The notes under the pieces were generated by a model. It saw only the letters and a program-made list of their open reading frames with translations. It searched no databases and had not been told where the DNA came from. From positions 1-32,692 of the forward strand of contig JASEHJ010000011.1 in assembly GCA_030018905.1 (NCBI GenBank): a stretch of 32,692 bases of DNA, read 5' to 3'. The DNA comes from a bacterium (GTDB taxonomy: Bacteria; Sysuimicrobiota; Sysuimicrobiia; Sysuimicrobiales; Humicultoraceae). Both the position numbers and the translations under genes were made by a program. Below are positions 14,871 through 23,068 of this stretch, one piece after another (the first letter of the stretch is position 1; every line of letters starts with the position of its first letter).

Positions 14871-15707
14871 CTACCCCCGGTCGCGCCGCAGCCGCGGGTC
14901 CAGCAGGTCGCGCAGGCCGTCGCCCAGCAGGTTCCAGCCGAGCACCGCGGCGGCGATGGCGACCCCCGGCCAGATGGCCATCCAGGGGGCCACGAACAGC
15001 GTGTCGCGGGCCTCCTGCAGCATGCCGCCCCAGCTCGGCGTCGGCGGCTGCGTGCCCAGCCCCAGATAGCTCAGCGCCGCCTCGGCCAGCACCGCGCCCG
15101 AGAAGGCTACCGTGGCCTGGATCAGCAGCGGCCCGGCGATGTTGGGCAGGATGTGGGCCCGCATGATCCGGCTGTCCCTGGCGCCCAGGGCCCGGGCGGC
15201 CAGCACGAACTCCTGGCTCCTGGTCACCAGCGTCTGCGCCCGCGCCAGGCGGGCGAAGATGGGGATGAGGACGACGCCGATGGCGGCCATGGTCTGGACG
15301 TGGCCAGGGCCCAGCGCCGCCACCACCAGGATCGCCAGCAGCAGCGTGGGGAATGCCATCATCCCGTCCACCACGCGCATGAGGATCGCGTCCAGCCGGC
15401 CCGCCTGGTATCCCGAGACCAGGCCCAGCGTGATCCCGCCTCCCGCGCCGATGGAGACGGCCACGACGCCGACGACCACCGCAACCCGGCCTCCATAGAG
15501 GATCCTGCTGAGGACGTCGCGGCCCAACCGGTCGGTGCCCAGCGGATGGCCGGGCCCTGCCGGGAGTAGCCGGCCCGGAGGATCTATGGCCGTCGGATCG
15601 TGAGGCGCCAGCACCGGCGCCAGCAGGGCGGTTGCCGCGACCAGCGAGACCAGCGCACCGCCGATCAGCAGAGGCAGGTTGTAGCGGCGGCGGCGGGCGG
15701 GCGCCAT
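14871..15707 (-). CDS. dppC: Dipeptide/oligopeptide-type ABC transporter permease (DppC-like)
   Basis: A 278-aa inner-membrane permease. It has an N-terminal membrane segment (LLIGGALVSLVAATALLAPVLAP), the HPLGTDRLGRDVLSRILYG segment typical of DppC/OppC, several further hydrophobic helices, and the cytoplasmic coupling EAA loop AARALGARDSRIMRAHILPN. The end (GWNLLGDGLRDLLDPRLR) is the classic DppC C-terminus. The start overlaps the dppB-like stop by one base (TGATG). The two ATPases normally found downstream (DppD, DppF) are absent; a 68-bp gap leads instead to the aminotransferase pseudogene. ATPases must come from elsewhere if the system works. Confidence 0.92.
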   Translation of the reverse strand: MAPARRRRYNLPLLIGGALVSLVAATALLAPVLAPHDPTAIDPPGRLLPAGPGHPLGTDRLGRDVLSRILYGGRVAVVVGVVAVSIGAGGGITLGLVSGYQAGRLDAILMRVVDGMMAFPTLLLAILVVAALGPGHVQTMAAIGVVLIPIFARLARAQTLVTRSQEFVLAARALGARDSRIMRAHILPNIAGPLLIQATVAFSGAVLAEAALSYLGLGTQPPTPSWGGMLQEARDTLFVAPWMAIWPGVAIAAAVLGWNLLGDGLRDLLDPRLRRDRG

Positions 15708-16648
15708 CAGTCGTAGGTGATGCGCGGATCCACCACGGCGTAGAGCAGATCCACCAGCAGGTTGAGCAGCGCGAACATGATGGCAATGGTGATGACCACG
15801 CCCTGCACCACGAGCAGGTCGCGGGAGTAGATCCCGTGCAGGAGCAGGCGCCCCAGCCCGGGCAGGCCAAAGACCTGCTCGATCACGATGGCGCCGCCCA
15901 TCAGGTAGCCCAGCTGCAGCCCAGCCACCGTCAAGACAGGGATGAGTGCGTTGCGCAGCACGTGACGGCGCACCACGTACGTCTCAACCAGGCCCTTGCT
16001 CCTGGCGGTGCGCACGTAGTCGCGGTGCAGCTCGTCCAGGGTCGCAGCGCGGCTCAGGCGCACCAGCGCGGCCGCACGCTCCGTGCCCAGCGCCAGCGCC
16101 GGCAGGAACAGGTGCCGCCCCCACTCAATCGGATTGCTGCCAAACGCCACGTAGCCCTGCAGCGGGAAGATGGGAAGCGCCGCGGCGAGCCCCAGTATCA
16201 GCAGGATGCCCATCCAGAACGCCGGCACCGCCAGACCGGCCTGCGAGCCCGCCAGCACCGCCAGGTCCACCACCGACCAGGGCCTCCGGGCGGCGATCAC
16301 GCCCAGCGGGAGCGCCACGACGATCGCAAGGAGCATGGCACCGCCGGCAACCGACGTCGTGACGGGGAGCCGGGCCAGGATCAGGCGCATGACGGGCTCC
16401 CTGTAGCTGATCGACATCCCGAAGTCTCCGCGCGCCATGTGGCCAAGCCATTCCAGGTACCGCAACCCCAGGGGCCGGTCGAGCCCGAGCTCGTGGCGCA
16501 GTTGCGCCAGGTCCTCCCGTCGTGCGTCCACGCCGAGCATGATCTCCGCGATGTCTCCGGGGACAACCTGAAGCGCGAAGAAGGCGACGGTGGCGACCAC
16601 GAGGACCGTAGGCGCCACCGCGAGCAGCCGTCGAACGACAAACGGCAT
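15707..16648 (-). CDS. dppB: Dipeptide/oligopeptide-type ABC transporter permease (DppB-like)
   Basis: A 313-aa permease partner of the DppC-like protein. It starts with the N-terminal helix RRLLAVAPTVLVVATVAFFAL and the family block GDIAEIMLG...RHELGLDRPLGLRYLEWL. The EAA-type loop YVRTARSKGLVETYVVRRHVLRNALIPVLT and the C-terminal GLLAVVDPRI-like ending (LLYAVVDPRITYD) follow. The ATG directly abuts the stop codon of the binding-protein gene and the stop overlaps dppC, so the three are a translationally linked unit. Substrates of this family include peptides, opines, nickel complexes and sugars; nothing in the sequence narrows that. Confidence 0.92.
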   Translation of the reverse strand: MPFVVRRLLAVAPTVLVVATVAFFALQVVPGDIAEIMLGVDARREDLAQLRHELGLDRPLGLRYLEWLGHMARGDFGMSISYREPVMRLILARLPVTTSVAGGAMLLAIVVALPLGVIAARRPWSVVDLAVLAGSQAGLAVPAFWMGILLILGLAAALPIFPLQGYVAFGSNPIEWGRHLFLPALALGTERAAALVRLSRAATLDELHRDYVRTARSKGLVETYVVRRHVLRNALIPVLTVAGLQLGYLMGGAIVIEQVFGLPGLGRLLLHGIYSRDLLVVQGVVITIAIMFALLNLLVDLLYAVVDPRITYD

Positions 16649-18193
16649 CTACTTCGTGGTCTTGCGGAAATCGTAGGAGTCCACGGCGTAGACCTGCCGG
16701 AACTCCCGAACGGTTCTGCCGGTCGCCACGTACCGGATCGTCGTGCCGAGAATAACCATCATCGCGTCCTCGGTCATGATCTTCAGTGCCTCGGCGTAGA
16801 TTCTCTTACGGTGCTCCGGGTTCGAGGTGATGCGGCCGGCGTGGATCAGATCAACGACCTTCTGGTTTTCGTACCGTATGTAGTTCCTCGTGGAATCACC
16901 CCAGCCGGTCAGGCGGCCTTCCGGATCGAGCTTGCCCGTGTGGCCGATGACGGTGAGATCGTACTCGCCGCCGCCGAAGACGCGCGAAAGCCAGAAAGCC
17001 CACTCTACGACGCGCGGGCGCGCCGTGATACCGACCTTTGCCAACATGGCCTGGACAAGCTGCCCGGCCTCGATGTGCATCTGATATGGCTGGGGCAGCA
17101 CCAGGTCGAGGGTGAGCCCGGCACCGTGCCCGGCCTCCGACAGCAGCCGTCGCGCACGTTCGGGATCAAACGGGTACGGGTCTCCCAGGTCAACCCAGTA
17201 GGGACTCGTGACATCCATGAACACCGAGGACGGCACCGACTCGGCCCCATAGGCCGTCTTGAGCACCTGCTTGCGGTCTATGGCGTGCCACAGCGCGCGA
17301 CGGACGCGCACGTCACGCAGCGGTCCCCGGCTGTTGTTGACGGCGACGACGTTGACGAGACTGGTGAGCTGCGTGATGACCCTGACCTCCGGGTTGGCGC
17401 GGACGCGGGGCAGGTCGTCCGGATCTATGGTGTCCACGGCGTCGAACTCGCCGGACAGGACCCCCGCGACCTTCACGGCCCGCTCCGGAACAAATCTTAT
17501 GAACACCTCTCGCAGCCTGGGATGGCCCTTGATCCAGTAGCCGTCGAAGCGCTGCAACCGGACGAACGAGTCGCGCTGCCACTCGCCCAGGGTAAACGGA
17601 CCAGTGCCGACGGGCTTGGTGCCGAAATCGTGCTTGCGGGCGATGAGATCCGCAGGCAGGATCGCTCCCCATCCCTCGGCGAGGGCGGCGAGAACCGGCG
17701 AGAACCGACCCTCCAGCACGATCCTGACGGTCAGCGGGTCCACTACCTCCACGCTGCGGATCGGCCCGATCTGGAGACGCCGGGGCGACCGTGTCGCCGG
17801 ATCGAGGATCCGCTCCAGCGTCGCCTTGACGTCACCTGCATCGAGTATCTTGCCGTGGTGGAACCGCACGCCCGGCCGCAGCTTGAACGTCCAGGTGATG
17901 CCATCGGGGGAGACGCTCCATGACTCGGCGAGGGCGGGGACCATCTTGCCCTCATCGTCGGGCTCAACCAACGTGTCATACAGGCTCTTCATCACCATGA
18001 AACCTAGGGTTGCCGCCGTGCCGTGGGGATCAAGCGTGTCCGGGCCGCCCGATAGCGCCAACACGAATCGGTCTCTGGGCGACTGGGCACTGACCGGAGC
18101 GCCCGCGACCGCCAGGGCGGCGAACAGCGCCAACACAACCAGCTTCCAAGCCCACCGGGTGGTCCTCAGATCGTGCGCGGTTCGGCTCTTCAT
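16649..18193 (-). CDS. Family 5 extracellular solute-binding protein (DppA/OppA-like)
   Basis: A 514-aa exported binding protein that would feed the DppBC-like permease. A basic N-terminus and hydrophobic run (LVVLALFAALAVAGAPVSA) form a signal peptide with probable cleavage at SAQ. There is no lipobox Cys. Family blocks include GGPDTLDPHGTAA, LAESWSVSPDGITWTFKLRPGVRFHHGK (in part), VGTGPFTLGEWQRD and RALWHAIDRKQVL. ATG 18193 follows CGAGGAGGGGACAGCC and overlaps the preceding TIM-barrel gene stop by four bases. The context of peptidases, deacylase and aminotransferases suggests peptides or acylated amino acids as ligand, but this is inference. Confidence 0.92.
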   Translation of the reverse strand: MKSRTAHDLRTTRWAWKLVVLALFAALAVAGAPVSAQSPRDRFVLALSGGPDTLDPHGTAATLGFMVMKSLYDTLVEPDDEGKMVPALAESWSVSPDGITWTFKLRPGVRFHHGKILDAGDVKATLERILDPATRSPRRLQIGPIRSVEVVDPLTVRIVLEGRFSPVLAALAEGWGAILPADLIARKHDFGTKPVGTGPFTLGEWQRDSFVRLQRFDGYWIKGHPRLREVFIRFVPERAVKVAGVLSGEFDAVDTIDPDDLPRVRANPEVRVITQLTSLVNVVAVNNSRGPLRDVRVRRALWHAIDRKQVLKTAYGAESVPSSVFMDVTSPYWVDLGDPYPFDPERARRLLSEAGHGAGLTLDLVLPQPYQMHIEAGQLVQAMLAKVGITARPRVVEWAFWLSRVFGGGEYDLTVIGHTGKLDPEGRLTGWGDSTRNYIRYENQKVVDLIHAGRITSNPEHRKRIYAEALKIMTEDAMMVILGTTIRYVATGRTVREFRQVYAVDSYDFRKTTK

Positions 18194-18999
18194 GGCTGTC
18201 CCCTCCTCGACAGGAGATCCTTCGAGATACGCTCGAGTGACTTCCGGGATGCCTCCAGAGATGCAGCCTCGACGATGACGTTCTGGACTGATTCGGGCAG
18301 GTCGCGGGCGAGGTCCACGACTTGGGTGATGTCACCATCGCCCCACGCCAGGTGATCGTCGCGCCATCCATGGTTGTCGCTCACGTGCACGTGTACGACG
18401 TCGTGATCGTGCAACATCGCCTTCAGAGTGTCGCCGCCGGCCAGATAGGCGTGGCCGAGGTCCAGGCACAGGCGCAGCGATGGGTGGTTCACCTGTTCAA
18501 AGATGCTGCGCAGCTCCTCGTAGCGCACGCCGTATGAGAAGGCCATCGGTCGCACGCCGTCGGCAATGGAGACGGCCGGCATGTTCTCCAGGTACACCTC
18601 GACGCCTGCGGCCTCGGCCGCCTCGGCGACCCGGCGCAGCGACTCGACTGCGTAGGGAAGCCCACGTTCGTACGAAAGGACCTCCTTGTAAGGCGGGATG
18701 CCGGGATGCACCACGACCCCGCGGGCGCCCAGCCGTGCCGCTTCGCCGACGGTGGCCAGCACCTGTCGCACCGACTCCTCACGGATGCCGGGGTTCGTGC
18801 TGGCCATATTGATCCCCAGGATCGGCATGTGCAGGCAGATCAGCAGGCCGCCATGCCACGGCACCGGCGCCGGCCAAGCATGTGGGGATTCGCACATCAC
18901 CTCCACGCCGACGCCCATGCTGTCGAGCTCCGCCTCAACATCCTGCAGCGGCTGCCTGACGGCGGCGAAGCTCGATATGCCCAGCTTCACGGGTGCCAC
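18190..18999 (-). CDS. Sugar phosphate isomerase/epimerase-like TIM-barrel protein
   Basis: A 269-aa protein of the xylose-isomerase-like TIM-barrel superfamily (AP endonuclease family 2). GTG 18999 is selected because GGAGGTGG sits seven bases upstream and yields MAPVKLGISSF, a normal first strand. Metal-site candidates appear in the family order: VVVHPG, YLENMP (Glu), CLDLGHAYL (Asp, His), HVHVSDNHG (His, Asp) and the late Glu in NVIVEAAS. The reaction is unknown; members isomerise or epimerise sugars, inositols or hydroxypyruvate. It lies between the P1 peptidase and the binding-protein gene, overlapping the latter by four bases, so it belongs to the transporter operon. The family call is firm; the substrate is not. 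Confidence 0.82.
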   Translation of the reverse strand: MAPVKLGISSFAAVRQPLQDVEAELDSMGVGVEVMCESPHAWPAPVPWHGGLLICLHMPILGINMASTNPGIREESVRQVLATVGEAARLGARGVVVHPGIPPYKEVLSYERGLPYAVESLRRVAEAAEAAGVEVYLENMPAVSIADGVRPMAFSYGVRYEELRSIFEQVNHPSLRLCLDLGHAYLAGGDTLKAMLHDHDVVHVHVSDNHGWRDDHLAWGDGDITQVVDLARDLPESVQNVIVEAASLEASRKSLERISKDLLSRRGQP

Positions 19000-19051
19000 A
19001 TGACCACCTCCAGAGCGATGAATGACGCGCTGATGATCGCGAGCATGCAAG

Positions 19052-20068
19052 TCAACCGCGACCGGCCAGGTCGGCGCGGCCCGGTATTCCGCCGAGCCCC
19101 TTTGCTGCACGGACGGCCCGGCGTACGGCTTCGGCGACCGCCTCGGCCGTCGCTTCACCGATCTGGATCAACTCCTGGGATTGCCCCGCGCCGATCTCAT
19201 GCCGACCCGTCGCCAGGACGAAAACCGTATCGCCATCGTAGAGCGTGTGAGAGGGGACGATCGCGCGTGAGAACCCCGCGTGGCCCTGGACAGCGAGACG
19301 CCAGGCCTGAGCCTTGGTCAGAGCCGCGGTGGTGACAACGACGGCCAACGTGGTGTTCCCACCGAACGGCATGCCGGGTGCGCCTGTCCGCAACACCTGC
19401 GACGTGCCCGCAAACCGCCCGTCCGGCCCCCGGGCACCTGCCAGGATATCGCCCGTGCCTTCGTCCACCACGTCGCCGTAGGCGTTGACCACCACCAGCG
19501 CGCCTACGGACGGACCGCCGGGCAGGCGAACGCACCAGGACCCGATGCCGCCTTTCATCGCACGATCCATTCCCAGCGCCTTGCCCACGGTCGCGCCCGC
19601 ACCGGCACCCACGCTGCCTTCATCCACCGGCTCTGCCGTGGCCCGCACGCAGGCTTCGTATCCCATGGCGGTATCGGGGCGTGCGCGCGGATCGCCGATG
19701 GCGAGATCGAAGATCACGGCGGACGGCACTATCGGAACCCGCGCCACCACGGCATCGAACCCGATCCCGCGCTCTTCGAGATACCTCACCACGCCGTCGG
19801 CGGCGGCCAGGCCAAAGGCGCTCCCGCCTGCCAGAAGCACTGCGTGGGCGTGTTGGACAAGGGCTCCGGGGTGCAGCAAATCGGTCTCGCGCGTGCCCGG
19901 CGCGGCTCCGCGCACCTCACCGCTGGCGACGGCACCCGCCTCGCAGAGCACGACGGTGCAGCCGGTTATCCCCACAGGGTCGGTGACGTGGCCTACGCGG
20001 ATGTCGGGGATATCGGTGAGTGACAGCACGGCGTGCTCGCTTCCGCCTGCGGCCTCCGCGATCTGCAT
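19052..20068 (-). CDS. P1-family aminopeptidase (DmpA-like, self-processing Ntn-type fold)
   Basis: A member of the DmpA/BapA-type P1 peptidases, which cut themselves into two chains and release N-terminal residues from small or beta-peptides. The family start LTDIPDIRVGHVTD is present, as are LLAGGSAFGLAAADGV, TVGKALG and KGGIGSW. The probable self-cleavage site is GGNTTLAV, giving Thr239 as the new N-terminal nucleophile (numbered from ATG 20068). The real start is unclear. ATG 20068 lacks a good ribosome-binding site, while GTG 20029 has a GCGGAAGCGAG stretch and would begin just before the conserved LTDIPD. A cytoplasmic enzyme is likely. Its place beside a peptide-type transporter operon suggests it digests imported peptides or amides. 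Confidence 0.85.
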   Translation of the reverse strand: MQIAEAAGGSEHAVLSLTDIPDIRVGHVTDPVGITGCTVVLCEAGAVASGEVRGAAPGTRETDLLHPGALVQHAHAVLLAGGSAFGLAAADGVVRYLEERGIGFDAVVARVPIVPSAVIFDLAIGDPRARPDTAMGYEACVRATAEPVDEGSVGAGAGATVGKALGMDRAMKGGIGSWCVRLPGGPSVGALVVVNAYGDVVDEGTGDILAGARGPDGRFAGTSQVLRTGAPGMPFGGNTTLAVVVTTAALTKAQAWRLAVQGHAGFSRAIVPSHTLYDGDTVFVLATGRHEIGAGQSQELIQIGEATAEAVAEAVRRAVRAAKGLGGIPGRADLAGRG

Positions 20069-20329
20069 GAAGAAGCCCGGGGTCTCGATGCTGGCTTCCT
20101 GGCCTGGATTGAGCATACGGTCGAACGTCTGGCCATGGCAGGATTCGGGATCGGTGGGAGGATTCCTGTTCCAGCCTGGCTGCATGGGGCCGCCGGGACC
20201 GAGCCTGCGAAGGAAGCGCGCATCGTAGGCAGCGGAAAGAAACGGGAGAGGGGAATCCGAGTCAGCCACCAATACCTGCAACCCCCCACGACGGCCGCGT
20301 GGCACCCGGGGGTTCTCCCAGCGTGATGG
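20069..20329 (-). other. Long spacer between lutC and the P1 peptidase, with a GC hairpin
   Basis: This ~260-bp stretch separates two transcription blocks on the same strand. An open frame runs through most of it in phase with the peptidase, but its translation has no family resemblance and no ribosome-binding site. A hairpin lies at 20280-20314: AACCCCC pairs with GGGGGTT, and inside it CCACG pairs with CGTGG. It sits 16-50 bases after the lutC stop. There is no T-run, so it may be a rho-dependent pause or 3'-end structure, not a standard terminator. No convincing promoter for the peptidase was seen. Confidence 0.4.
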
Positions 20330-20911
20330 CTAGCCAGAATCTCCCAGGAACAAGCCAGCGACGAGGAGGACGGCAACGGCGGTAGGCCCGTGCGCGCCCA
20401 ACACCGGCACCAACCCGATGTCAGCGCTGCGACTGGGTCCGGTGATGAGAACCAGCGCCGACGGCAGCGGGCCGCACCGCTCCAGGAGCGTCGCCAGGCC
20501 CGGCACGATGCGATCGGACCGCAGCACCGCAATGTGTAGAGGCGCCAGCAGGGATGCCGCCTGCGGCTTGCCTGGGCCGGCGGATAAGACCAACGACCCG
20601 GTCTCAGCCACTCCCCACTCTGCCCCGGTAATCCCGATCTCGGCCCCAGCAAGCGTCTCAAAGGATCCCCGCGGGTCGAGGATCTCCACTCCCTCCGCGC
20701 GCAGCCGATCCCGAATCGGTGCCATCTCCGGCGTATCCCACAGCGCGGCGCGCTGCACGCGCCGCTCCCTGCACAACGCGACCGCCCGCTCGACCGCCTC
20801 ATCGTAGGTGCCGACGGTGATGACGGAGATGCCCACCTGCTCGGCCCTCTCGGAAAAGAGCGCCACCGGATCGTCCACAAGCCCGTCACCGGGGGGAACC
20901 GGCCGGTTCAT
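20330..20911 (-). CDS. lutC: LutC/YkgG-family lactate utilisation protein
   Basis: The third component of the LutABC complex, which oxidises L-lactate to pyruvate. The protein (193 aa) shows the LUD-domain pattern EIGITGAEWGVAETGSLVLSAGPG and the C-terminal LITGPSRSADIGLVPVLGAHGP. It starts at ATG 20911 in an ATGA overlap with the lutB stop, so its translation is coupled to lutB. After the conserved end it adds a short VAVLLVAGLFLGDSG tail, slightly hydrophobic and not typical. No lactate permease or LutR regulator is adjacent. Confidence 0.9.
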   Translation of the reverse strand: MNRPVPPGDGLVDDPVALFSERAEQVGISVITVGTYDEAVERAVALCRERRVQRAALWDTPEMAPIRDRLRAEGVEILDPRGSFETLAGAEIGITGAEWGVAETGSLVLSAGPGKPQAASLLAPLHIAVLRSDRIVPGLATLLERCGPLPSALVLITGPSRSADIGLVPVLGAHGPTAVAVLLVAGLFLGDSG

Positions 20912-22329
20912 CGCCCCTCCCCCTGCCGCGACTTCCACCACGTGCGGAAGGGCGTCGAGGCCAGGACCGGCGCGGTGCGGTGCGCGGTCCACCCTGACAG
21001 CGGGTACGGCAGGCGCTCGATCTTGCCGCCGCGCGCCACCAGCCGCTGCGCCAGGCGTCCCAGGCTTCCTGCCAGCATGAATCGCGCAGGACTGCGCGTG
21101 AAGAAGGTCCACGCGCCCACGAGCATCCTGTCCCGCCAGGACGCAAGCCCGGTTCGCACGGCCCGCGCCCGCAGCTCGACCAGCATGCCGGGCAGATCAA
21201 TCTTCACCGGGCAGACGTCGGCGCAAGCCCGGCACAGCGTGGACACGAACGGCAGGTCGCGGGCCCTCTCCAGCCCCTCGTAGGCCGGGGTCAGCACCGC
21301 GCCGATCGGGCCGGCATAGACCGACCCGTAGGCGTGCCCGCCCGCATGCTGGTAGACAGGGCACTCGTTCTGGCACGCCCCGCACCGAATGCACCGCAGC
21401 GCCCCGCGCAGGTCGGGATCGGCCAGCAGGCGCCTCCGGCCGTTGTCCAGGATGATCAGGTGCAGCTCCTCGGGACCGTCGGTCTCACCGGCCCGCCGCG
21501 GCCCGGTCAGCAGCGACACGTAGACGCTTGCGCGCTGCCCGGTGCCGCTGCGCGCGAGGATCCGGAGGAAGACGCTCAGGTCTGCCAGTTGGGGCAGGAC
21601 CTTCTCCACTCCCATCACCGCCACGTGGATGCGCGGCCGGGCGGTCGTGAGTCGGGCGTTGCCCTCGTTCTCCACGATCACCAGCGTTCCGCTCTCCGCG
21701 ATGGCGAAGTTGACCCCGGTGATCCCCATCTCGGCTGCCAGGAACTCCGCGCGCAGCACCTCCCGAGCCACGCGCGCCAGCTCCTCCGGCCGCTCGTAGC
21801 GTGGGACGCCCAGCTTCTTGACAAAGAGGTCGGCGATCTCCTCGGTGGGCTTGTGGACCACGGGCGCTATGAGGTGGCTGGGCCGCTCGCCGGCAAGCTG
21901 CACCACGTACTCGCCCAGATCGGTCTCGACCACGCGGGCGCCGGCCGCTTCCAGCGCCGGATTGAGGAAGATCTCCTCGGTGGTCATGGACTTGCTCTTC
22001 ACGATCCGGCGCACACCCCGCGAGCGGGCCAGGTCCGTAATGATCGCGCGCGCCTCCGCGGCATCGAAGGCCCAGTGAACGGTGCCGCCAAGTGCAGAGA
22101 TCTGCGATTCGAGCTGCCGCAGGTACTTCTCCAAGTCTGCCAGCACGTGATCCTTGATCCCGGCCGCGGCGCTGCGCAGCGACTCCCACTCGGGCAGTTC
22201 GGCCACCGCGTCGGCCCGCGCCCTGCGGGACGCCGGCATGGCCTTCCCCATCTGGCGCTGCAGTGACTCATCCCGCAGCGCCCGCTCGATGTTTCGGATC
22301 AGGTCAATCCGGGTCGGATGGTCCGGCAT
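20908..22329 (-). CDS. lutB: LutB-family iron-sulfur lactate utilisation protein
   Basis: The iron-sulfur subunit of the LutABC lactate oxidase; 473 aa. Residues ~70-310 form the LUD domain (KSKSMTTEEI, EMGITGVNFAIAESGTLVIVENEGNARL). Two ferredoxin-type clusters follow: CIRCGACQNECP (Cys313, 316, 319, 323) and CRACADVCP (Cys366, 369, 373). The C-terminal region is the usual DUF-like tail ending WKSRQGEGR. ATG 22329 overlaps the lutA stop by one base (TGATG); an open frame upstream is an antisense-style extension inside lutA. Electrons would pass to the respiratory chain. The order lutA-lutB-lutC is the standard one. Confidence 0.93.
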   Translation of the reverse strand: MPDHPTRIDLIRNIERALRDESLQRQMGKAMPASRRARADAVAELPEWESLRSAAAGIKDHVLADLEKYLRQLESQISALGGTVHWAFDAAEARAIITDLARSRGVRRIVKSKSMTTEEIFLNPALEAAGARVVETDLGEYVVQLAGERPSHLIAPVVHKPTEEIADLFVKKLGVPRYERPEELARVAREVLRAEFLAAEMGITGVNFAIAESGTLVIVENEGNARLTTARPRIHVAVMGVEKVLPQLADLSVFLRILARSGTGQRASVYVSLLTGPRRAGETDGPEELHLIILDNGRRRLLADPDLRGALRCIRCGACQNECPVYQHAGGHAYGSVYAGPIGAVLTPAYEGLERARDLPFVSTLCRACADVCPVKIDLPGMLVELRARAVRTGLASWRDRMLVGAWTFFTRSPARFMLAGSLGRLAQRLVARGGKIERLPYPLSGWTAHRTAPVLASTPFRTWWKSRQGEGR

Positions 22330-23051
22330 CACGATCCCGCCAGGATCTCTGCCAGGTGCAGCGCGCGCACGCGGCTGCAGCGGCGGGAGAGCCCGCCGGA
22401 GATGTGCATCAGACAGCTCACATCGGTGGCGGTGACCACCTCGGCGCCGCTGGCCTCGATGGTGTCGAGCTTGGCGGAGAGCATCGCGCCGGAGAGCGCC
22501 GCGAACTTGATCGAGAAGAACCCTCCGAACCCGCAGCACTGCTCTGCGGCAGGAAGCTCCACGAAGCGTAGATCCCGGACCGCCCGGAGCAGGCCGAGCG
22601 GCTCGTCCCGCAACCCCAGCCCGCGCAGGCCGTGGCAGGACGGGTGGTAGGTGACGGTGGCAGGAAAGCGGGCGCCCAGGTCGGTCACGCCCAGCACGCG
22701 GACGAGATACTCGCTCAGCTCAAAGGTGCGGGAAGCAACGGATCGCGCCAGGTCCAGGAGCGCCGGCGCGTCGCGAAACAAATGCGGGTACCACTCGCGC
22801 ACCATGTCCGCGCAGGAACCCGACGGCGCCACGATGGCCGGCGCATCCGCAAACACGTCCAGGAACCTCCGCGCCAGCACGCGCGCCTCTTCCTGGAACC
22901 CATTGTTGAACGCCGCCTGGCCGCAGCAGGTCTGTTCCTCCGGGAACGCCACGGTGCAGCCGGCGCGTTCCAGCACACGCACCGCGGCCTCGCCCACGCG
23001 CGGATAGAGCTGGTCAACCAGACAGGTGACGAAGAGCGCGACCGGCTTCAC
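22329..23051 (-). CDS. lutA: LutA-family (CCG-domain) lactate utilisation protein
   Basis: A 240-aa protein with two cysteine-rich CCG domains of the GlpC/HdrB type: TCCGQAAFN (Cys42, Cys43) with Cys10 nearby, and QCCGFGGFFS (Cys172, Cys173) with Cys80 and Cys139. These ligate iron-sulfur centres in the lactate-oxidising complex. The start is GTG 23051 after GGAGAC, 17 bases from the end of the aminotransferase gene, so transcription probably continues from the gene before it. Confidence 0.92.
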   Translation of the reverse strand: MKPVALFVTCLVDQLYPRVGEAAVRVLERAGCTVAFPEEQTCCGQAAFNNGFQEEARVLARRFLDVFADAPAIVAPSGSCADMVREWYPHLFRDAPALLDLARSVASRTFELSEYLVRVLGVTDLGARFPATVTYHPSCHGLRGLGLRDEPLGLLRAVRDLRFVELPAAEQCCGFGGFFSIKFAALSGAMLSAKLDTIEASGAEVVTATDVSCLMHISGGLSRRCSRVRALHLAEILAGS

Positions 23052-23068
23052 TGTCTCCGGTCGCTATC

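Noticed and set aside
14802-15870. Very long minus-strand open frame running from 15870 into the aminotransferase.
   Set aside because: Its first ~350 codons lie over dppC and dppB in another frame and have biased Arg/Gly/Pro composition. Only the part from GTG 14802 has homology.
15632-17923. 763-codon plus-strand open frame opposite dppB and the binding-protein gene.
   Set aside because: It is long but antisense to two clear transporter genes, rich in His/Gln/Arg/Asp as expected for a complementary-frame artefact, and has no domain.
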